DNA of 64,000 bases from Chelydra serpentina (taxonomy: Eukaryota; Chordata; Testudines; Chelydridae). Both the position numbers and the translations under genes were made by a program. Within the stretch, counting starts at the first letter, position 1. Every line of letters begins with the position of its first letter. This document shows positions 56,400 through 64,000 of this stretch, piece after piece. Below the pieces are notes generated by a model that was not told the DNA's origin, made no database searches, and saw nothing but the letters and a program-made list of their open reading frames with translations. The DNA lies in contig JBAIAC010000004.1 in assembly GCA_037349315.1 (NCBI GenBank), positions 34,537,001 to 34,601,000 of the forward strand, written 5' to 3'.

Positions 56400-59300
56400 G
56401 GACTTCCTTCCTTTGCAGCAGCCTGTCAGGGAGCTAGATGAGCTGGCAGGAAACCAGGCAAACCTGACTCATTTCCATCAGAAGTTTTGATGGAATCAAC
56501 ATGTTCCTGTACAACAGTTTGATTTTGTTGAAATGCCATTTTCTGACAGAAAAATGTTGTCAAAAACTTTCTGACTAACTTTTGTATGGGTCAAACTGAG
56601 GCATGTTATATGAATCTGGTAGTAATATTTTATTTTATTTAAATTGTGGAATATAAATATAAAAACATGTTTTATTACATTTTATTTAATTTTCCATGGG
56701 GAAATCTGGTGTGTTGGGGAGGGAGAATCCAATATTTTTGTATCTTAAGTAAAAATATCAAAATATTTCATAGAACTTATTAAAGCTAAGGCCTTGAAAG
56801 TTCTGCCAAGCCAACATTCAGCACGGCTAGGAATGATATAAATTTTATGGAAAAATATTTCCAACAGGTAGCCTACTGAGGTAAAAGGTACTTACTAGTG
56901 GGTCCTTTGAAACACACTTTACATCTACAGCATGCTACCCTTACAAAGTTAGCCATAGGGTCAAAGTATATAGACAAAAGTGACACCATCTTTCCCCTGA
57001 AGCTTTACACAGCTTCTCTTTAGAACTCCCGAAGAAAAACTTAACAGATGTAGAAAGTAAATAAAAGGGCTTAAATTCAAGTCTCTTGTTTTCTAGGTAT
57101 GCATCTTGCCTTCAAGTCAAAGAAGCATCTCTGCTAGTGCAAGCCAAGGGCATTCTTTTATCCTTAACCCTGTCTTTCTTACAATACCCCAGGCTATGTG
57201 AATTGGCATTATCCACGTGAACACTTCAGTGAAAAATAGTTTCAGTAGAAGATGCAAATAGCATAAAAACCCATGAATTTATTTCCCTTACACAGACAGC
57301 GCCTGCAGCTCTGACTATCCTTAGCATTTGTACAGCCAATTTATTTTTTATTTTCTCTGATAATACATTATTATTTTCAGAACATGGCACAACAGCATAT
57401 GTGTGACTCATTTATGTCTACATGAGTTCTCTTCTTTTAAACTAGCTATGGAAGATAACACACATAGTATCCCCTCTTCTCTTCACCCCTACCCTTTCAA
57501 GGTTAGGTCAGAGCTTTAAAATTCCAAGGCATCACTAGTTAAGTTCCAAATAGGAAAACTTAATTTGGAAACTGCACTAGTTTTAATGTTTATTATTAGT
57601 TACTTAATAGAGACACTGTTTTAACCAATACCAGAGGCCTCTTTAACTACAACCTTGGTATATAATCAGTTTGATCTTTCAGCTGTATCCTTCCTTGAAC
57701 ATTTTTTGGGAATTGCATTATCCATGTACCTCTAAGTCTCTGGGCAATATCATTTGAATGAGAAGGCAGTTTTAAACACGATATTTCATCATTTGGTCGT
57801 GGGATTTTAAAAAATTGTGGGCTACCTTTTTGAAAGGGCCTCAACCTGACTTCTGATTTGGGGCACAATTAATTGTCCATGGAAATATTAGCATTTAAAC
57901 ATCCAATTACTTGGTCAACAAGCGCAATCAGGCAAATGTCTAAATGCTAAAGCATCTGCACCCACAGACTTGCATTGGCAAAACTGGAAGCTTTTTTTCA
58001 AAACAAATAAGACTCTTAATTATCAGACCTTTTTTTATATAAGCTAAATGCTGAAGTATTTAGTTTTTATTTACATCTTACACAGGCAAAACTTTCATTG
58101 ACTTCAGTGAGACTCTTGCCTGAGGCTTAGGGACGAACTTCCATATTTGATCCAATGGCTTAAGAGGGTTTAAAGGGTGCACAGGGCATTGTGGGAACCC
58201 TTTGCTCTGGGATGAATTTTGAAGCCCTCTTTAGACAAGATTGAGAAAATGTTCCACAAGACAGACTAAGCTTGTTATCTTTAAGAATGCTCTAGTATGA
58301 TACCCTATTCATCAGTTATGGAAAATGAGAGAGGAAATAAGAATCAGTTCTCTGATCCATTTCTTAAGTGAGGCTCATTAAAAATCAAAAAAAGTTTGCC
58401 TGATTTTCAATTTTCTGCTAGTTAAAACCTCAGCCACTCAGTAATTCAGCTTGCCATTATACCCTCCTGGAGGTTATTTCTTTTTAATTAGCAATCAATA
58501 TTTTGAAAAGTTATGATTCCACCAACAGGGTAAGCCAGGGCAGAACAGTCACTGCCTGAAAAAGATGTGCATGAGATTTTGTAATTTACAACATATTGTT
58601 CAGGGACTAAACTACAGCATCTATTATAGGTGAGCAAATTCATGACAACTTTGTACATATCCAGATATTAGAGGACAGATGCAGTGTTAGTGTAAATTGG
58701 TGCCTCTCTTTTGGCTTAAATTGAATTGTTCTTGCTTTCAAAGGTTGACCAGATTTTCAAAATAAAAAACCATGACACCTTCTAGGGCGTCAAGGGAATT
58801 CCAGCAGGGGACAATTTAGGAAGTGTGCATAGGAGGGATGTGGCAGCTAGGTGGAGTGAGAAAAAAGGTGTCCACTCCACTTCAGGGAGGGTTCATTTTC
58901 TCCCCTGATAATTAGGCCTGAACTGTTTCAGGAGTATTTTTAAAGTTACAGTAAAGGGTGGTAAGTTGGAGAAAAATATTTAGGCCCTGATTCCCAGGCA
59001 GCAGTGTAAAGCACTAAATAGCTGTGAGCCAATTGAACTCTGAGCCTGTGCCTAAATGCTTTGCTGAATGAGGATCTTACTTCTGTTTGTCTCCTTCAGT
59101 GTTCCAGACTCTCAGTTCCAAGCTCCACAAACAAGCACAAAGAATGCAATGGCTAAGGAGTTAAGTGGCATTATTAGTGGAAATGATAAACTTCAGAAAG
59201 AAGTTCCTGGAATACTGCCAGGAAACAACAAGATCCTTTAACAGGTTAAAAAAGGCAATAGCTGACTTAAAGTGGAAGCAGCAGAAGAGAAAGATTGACA

Positions 59301-59860
59301 GAAATTGAGGACTGAATGAGAAAGACAAAGCTCTCACTTTCCTGTTATAGAAAGAAAGTGATTTAAGAATTAAATGCAATGAATTAGAGAATCACCTGTG
59401 CAGAAACAATGTGATAATTTAGTGAATACAAGAGAACCCAATTTTTCTGTGACAAACATTTTTGGATTAAACCTTGAATTTGAATTTTTTTCCTTAATAC
59501 AATAAGATTTCATAACTTTACATCACAAACCAAGGGATCCCTCTGATCCCACAAAATCAGATACATTGAGATTGTTGAATTAGAGTCAAAGCAAAAAGTC
59601 TGGGAAAAACCTTGGACATGTTTCTTGGAAAGATGGGAATCTTTGTTGATGAGGATATCTCACTTGAAATTCCAAAACAGAATCAAGAGGCGTTTTTGAC
59701 CAATATGCTGGAAATTTAAGGGGGAAAAAAGTAGTACAGATCCCAGTCCTGCAATATGTAAGCACATGAGTACATCCTTTCACTTCAAGGCCCCAGTTTG
59801 CAACTCCTTACGAAGCTCAATTTAAACTATTTCAGTTTCTGGAGTCTAATATTTTCTCCC
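56400..59860. other. unannotated AT-rich spacer
   Basis: About 3.5 kb with no recognised gene or element. Short palindromic traces near 58085-58160 and 58980-59085 (AGGCCCTGATTCCCAGGCAGC ... GCTTTGCTGAATGAGGATC) belong to the group seen elsewhere. Confidence 0.4.
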
Positions 59861-59869
59861 AGATAGGTA

Positions 59870-60015
59870 GGGTAAAGCTTGCCTGCAGGAGACAGAGCTT
59901 TCTCTGGGATGGTGAGAGTAGCACAAGACTGTTGAATGAAGTCCCAGAGGAACTAAAGACCATCACAAACCTTATTACTTTCCACAGTGAGTTCAAGGCA
60001 CACTTCTTTGACCAA
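59870..60015 (+). mobile_element. L2-like LINE fragment (extreme C-terminus)
   Basis: One frame gives STRLLNEVPEELKTI, NLITFHSEFKAHFFDQ, which corresponds to the RLWNSLPxELRxxxSLxTFKxxLKTHLF signature at the end of L2-clade ORF2 proteins. A short, decayed fragment. Confidence 0.55.
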
Positions 60016-60424
60016 CCTTCTTTAACATATAGCAATATGTGTTTATACATTTTTTTTAAAAAAATCCAATAAACAAGACACTCTGCTGCACATACTTCTC
60101 CCCCTGGAGAGAAGTTGAGAGAACAAGCACATGATATATATTAGTCATGTTGCTCGGTGCACAACTGGAAGGTACTCGTACTGCAGTGATGAACATAAGT
60201 ATAAGAATCTACATACAACAGAACAGCATTTCCACCCCTCAACATTCTAAAAATTGAAACACCACTTGTTATAGGGAGTCACATGGTGGTGTTAGTAATT
60301 GTTCTTAGGGGAGTTGCTGTCTCCAGTTTATACCCGTACAATCACATTACATGCTGGAAAAAACATTACAGAATCTAACAGGGGCAAAAATATTTCTAGA
60401 CTGCTTAGACACAAAATAGAGTCA

Positions 60425-60645
60425 CAGAGAATCATAAAATTGAAGGCCAGAAGGGACTACCAGATCATCTAGTCTGACCTGTATATCACAGACCACCAAT
60501 ACCACCCAGCACCCATACAACTGAAATTAGACCAAGGTATTACAGCTCTCAGGAGACTAAACTGTTAAGTGTCATAGGCAACGAATAGAAGGGACCAAGG
60601 TGCACCAATGCCCAAGACCCTGGCAATGGCAGGAAATGGATTAAT
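60425..60645 (-). mobile_element. CR1 3'-end fragment, antisense
   Basis: Starts GAGAATCATAAAATTGAAGGCCAGAAGGGACTACCAGATCATCTAGTCTGACC and continues CCTGGCAATGGCAGG, the reverse complement of a CR1 3' untranslated end. No coding part. Confidence 0.7.
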
Positions 60646-60649
60646 GAAC

Positions 60650-63600
60650 ATAAAATGTAGCTGAATAGTTATGTATTATTGAAGCGGTCAGATAAAGAAA
60701 GTCATCCTCATTTAGGTACCTTCATTGAAAGTCTCATACACTAGTCCATGGAACCAAAATAAAATAGTGTAATACCATAGCTTTCTTCTGAATTAAAACT
60801 ATTAGTAGGTAAAGAACTGTAACTTAATAGCACTGTACAAGACACGAAAGAAGACAGTCACAGACCTGAAAAGCTCAAAAAAAAAGAGAGAATATTATTC
60901 TTTATTCCACTAGAGGTGACACTGCTTTGTGTGTGTTTATACACAATTGTAAAGCTTTACTCAATTATATATATTATTTGTGTGTTGTCCTAGTAAGAAA
61001 TCTTTCTTCTTTATTTCTTTCTTCCTCGATGAAATACTAAAACTGTTTAAAATCACTTCCTTTATAAGCAAATAAAGAGACACATCTTTAAAAGAAGTGT
61101 TAAAGGCCAGTATGCAATAGAGATCTCATAAAGGGGCTTTTTTTCTTTGCCCATTATTTTTTCATCTTACATCATGAGACAAACTGTTATAAAGAGTGAT
61201 TTGTTATCTGGTTGGTTTCCAAGCACTGTCAAGGCGAACACAGCAAAAAACGGTCCTTCTTATCTTTTGTGATCCCTGTCCCATCTTACCTGATTGTGCT
61301 CCCATCTGTCCACAGACGGAGAGAGGAACATACTTGTTAAGTTATTAATGGCTTGAATGATGTCTGCTGGGAACATAACAACTGAATCACACACATTAGT
61401 TCATGGCTAAGTTTTAGATCCTAGACAAGGTATAGATCACTCTCACAACATCACAACATCTCCTATATTTTCTCTGAATTCTTGTTCTACCAAGCTAGTT
61501 ACCAAACATTAATAGTTCAAACTTCTTTTTTAAGAGACCCCTTGTGGCTCCCTTCCCCTCCTGTGAGCACTGATGGGATCTAAACATGAGCCAAAACAAT
61601 CTAGTAAAGACCTAAATGAACTAAAACTCTATAGGAAAGAAACAAATATACTCAGAATTACAATGTGGATCAGCGATACTGCTACATTAAACATGACTTC
61701 TTTGAGCAAGGAAATGGAGCCAGCAGACTTCTAGTATTTCAATTAAGAAAACAACAGGTTCCATCCAAATTATTTACAAAATTATCCATGCACAAAGTAA
61801 GACAAAACTGGAGGAATAGTGGAATTCTTTACTTCTTACTTTGAAGACTTCGAAAATGTGCTAGAGAATGCTGACTCAGCGATTGTTGATCCTCACCCAA
61901 TAAATGTTTTGCATAAAAGCAATTTGGCAAATCATAATGAGCAACAAATTAGAGAACTAAAAAAACCTCTTCAAATTATGAACATGAAAATGAACACTTT
62001 ATTTATTTAAAAATTAACAAAAATTCTGTCCCAGATATCAATAGGACCTGATCCAAAGTCCACAAATGTCAAGGGGAGTCTTCTTCTTGGTTCCACTGGG
62101 TTTTGGATTACATGCTTAGTACAGATTTTTATAAGGACTTCCTAGGAAAAAATTCTTGTCCACTTTTACACACACGAGATAAATGGACTTTTGATAAATA
62201 GACTCCTCTCCATCTGACATTCAGCAATTATAATGTTCATGAACAAAGAATAGAGAAATTATATCTAAATTTTCTTAAGTGACTAATGATTTTGAGTGAC
62301 CAACACCTTAAAGGGGACTAGTTTTCAGAGAGTAGATACTCACCATTTTTGGAAAAAACGTCTGATCTCTTTAATGTGTCTCAAGTTGAATACACACAAT
62401 TTTATGTGCCTAACATTGCTAATCTCAAAATTTAAGTCAATTTTTGTTTCCCCTACAGACCCAAACTTTCACTACATTGATTGATTGACCAAAAAAAACC
62501 AAAAAAACCCCAGAAGGAGTATTAGATCATGTGAGTTACTGGATATACATCCTGATCAGATAAGATTAAGAACAGTAGGGAAGAAAAACAAGCGAAGATC
62601 TAGTTACAGAGGTTCTCAGAGCTGCCTCACATTTTTCAGCCAAAACCTTATGCAGATTAAGTCTGATTGAGCGAAACATTGTGAATTCGGGTCAAATTTG
62701 CTGAATTGTTTCATTATTAAAAAAATTGTGAAAAAAATAACTTTCATTTATGTTTTTGAAACAAGACATTTATTTGAAACATCTGTTACTGAAGTTTTAT
62801 TTTTAAGAATGGCTTAAAAAACTAAAAACAAAACAAAATTTTCTGTTTTGGGTCAAACATTTTGTAATATCCAGTAGATTATTTAATTCCCCACTCTCCT
62901 GCAATATCTTGCCAGTCAGAATGGTTGTTCTTTGTTTTTTTCTTTTTCTCCTGAGGCTTCAGTAGTGGCCGTGGAGAATATTCACAGCCATTTCACATTC
63001 TAATGGAAGTATTCCATCTCCTCAAACCTTATAGAGTACCCTTCTACAGAGCCCATTTTATTGGGTTTAAAACAGGAAAGAGTATTTTCAACTAAAAATC
63101 AGTACAATTAGTTTAAGCCTTTCTATATGCCTTTCTGTCCTTTGACTATTCATAGGTAAATTGACAGTCTGTTTTATAAATTCTGCCATTTTTGGTCTAG
63201 AAAAGAAATCCTAGTCTCATCCCCAGCCCCCGACAATGATAAAGAAGTTTCCCCAAACCACACATACTCCTAGATACTAAATTGCTCCCTATTAACTATA
63301 AAGACAAAGGGAAAACAAGTATTTTGTCCAGATAACCAAGGGTCATTTGTGGCTTTAAGCCACAGACCACAGGAGGAGCCTGTATGGAGATGTATGGTCC
63401 TAGTGGGAGCTCCAGGAGGTATCATGACAAATGATGGCACAATGACTACAAGAGTCTTGGGTGATCTCTGATCCTCTATCATTTTAGAAGTACACCCTCC
63501 TCATCTCCATGATTACTAGTGAATGTGGGCAGAGGGGGAAGCTGAGGTAATCTGCTCCTCTCTATTTAATATAGGGAGACTAGTGCTGGCAGAAACCTGG

Positions 63601-64000
63601 AGTAGTCCTCCACTGTGGGGAGCACAAGGGTTTCCATTGTGCCTGGTTCATACCATTCAATTCCCATTGATCTTCCGCAGATAAATTCAAAAGAGTCACT
63701 CATTTCCCAGAACAGCAAGAGCACAGAAACATTTATTATGGGTCTGACTCTGATCTCACATCAATGTCAATCAGTGAAATGGCATCTATGTAAACTGACA
63801 TGAAAGAGGAATCATGCCACTGCTGTAATTAAACTGTACGGGGGGGATGTCAGCAAACCAGTAAAGTGCCTGAAACCATTATGGCTTATTGCTAAAAGCA
63901 GCCAAGTCAGCAGGCTGTAAATTGGCCAAATCACAGCCTCAGCTTGACCAAGGCAGGAGGGGCAGGGGTTTTGGTGCTACAGAGAAGGCAGCTTGGCCCT
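60650..64000. other. unannotated AT-rich spacer with one short palindrome
   Basis: At 62043-62111, GGACCTGATCCAAAGTCC faces CCACTGGGTTTTGGATTA, a copy of the short palindromic family at 6172. A minor trace near 63741-63780 (TGACTCTGATCTCACATCAATGTCAATC) may be another. No gene recognised to the window end. Confidence 0.4.

Overview
This window looks like non-coding DNA from a vertebrate nuclear genome. It is AT-rich, no open frame resembles an exon of a cellular gene, and almost everything recognisable is a transposable element or its remnant. The repeat mix points to a sauropsid, most likely a turtle: many CR1 LINE fragments, a tRNA-derived SINE with a CR1-like 3' tail of the turtle Pol III SINE type, Neptune-like Penelope (PLE) tails, many hAT-type miniature elements, and old L2 and MIR remnants. 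The organism call rests on remembered repeat families, not on a database search.

Layout. Positions 1-4.2 kb hold an antisense CR1 interrupted twice: by a Penelope-like insertion with an open GIY-YIG endonuclease frame, an 11-bp target duplication and a hammerhead-like RNA core, and by an L2/MIR block. Positions 6.2-10.6 kb hold MIR fragments, a Tc1/mariner miniature element with TA duplications, a CR1-family LINE and an ERV-type LTR on the minus strand cut by a small hAT element. From 10.6 to 26.5 kb the sequence is sparse: an LTR fragment at 14.6 kb, a degenerate miniature element at 16.65 kb and a miniature element with an internal 59-bp minisatellite at 22.9 kb. At 26.5-29.2 kb a CR1 is broken by an RTE-clade LINE with matching 8-bp target duplications, followed by a GC-rich foldback element. 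At 30-37.3 kb come a turtle-type SINE, a DNA element abutting an LTR, a fold-back PLE tail and a long CR1. At 40.6-42.7 kb come a solo LTR and two hAT miniature elements with perfect 8-bp duplications. At 45-49.4 kb come a CR1 and a 2.4-kb hAT element carrying head-to-head remnants of the transposase C-terminus, itself cut by a 0.7-kb element. At 50.5-56.4 kb come CR1 pieces, a third PLE tail and a 1.1-kb palindrome whose arms each contain two opposed tRNA-like heads. The last 8 kb are nearly featureless apart from small L2 and CR1 remnants.

There is no operon or pathway here. What can be read is an insertion history: PLE into CR1, RTE into CR1, hAT into LTR, a second DNA element into a hAT arm, and CR1 tails into older CR1 copies. 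The three PLE tails give the most biologically interesting signal, combining similar target-duplication lengths, a fold-back copy and a ribozyme-like core.
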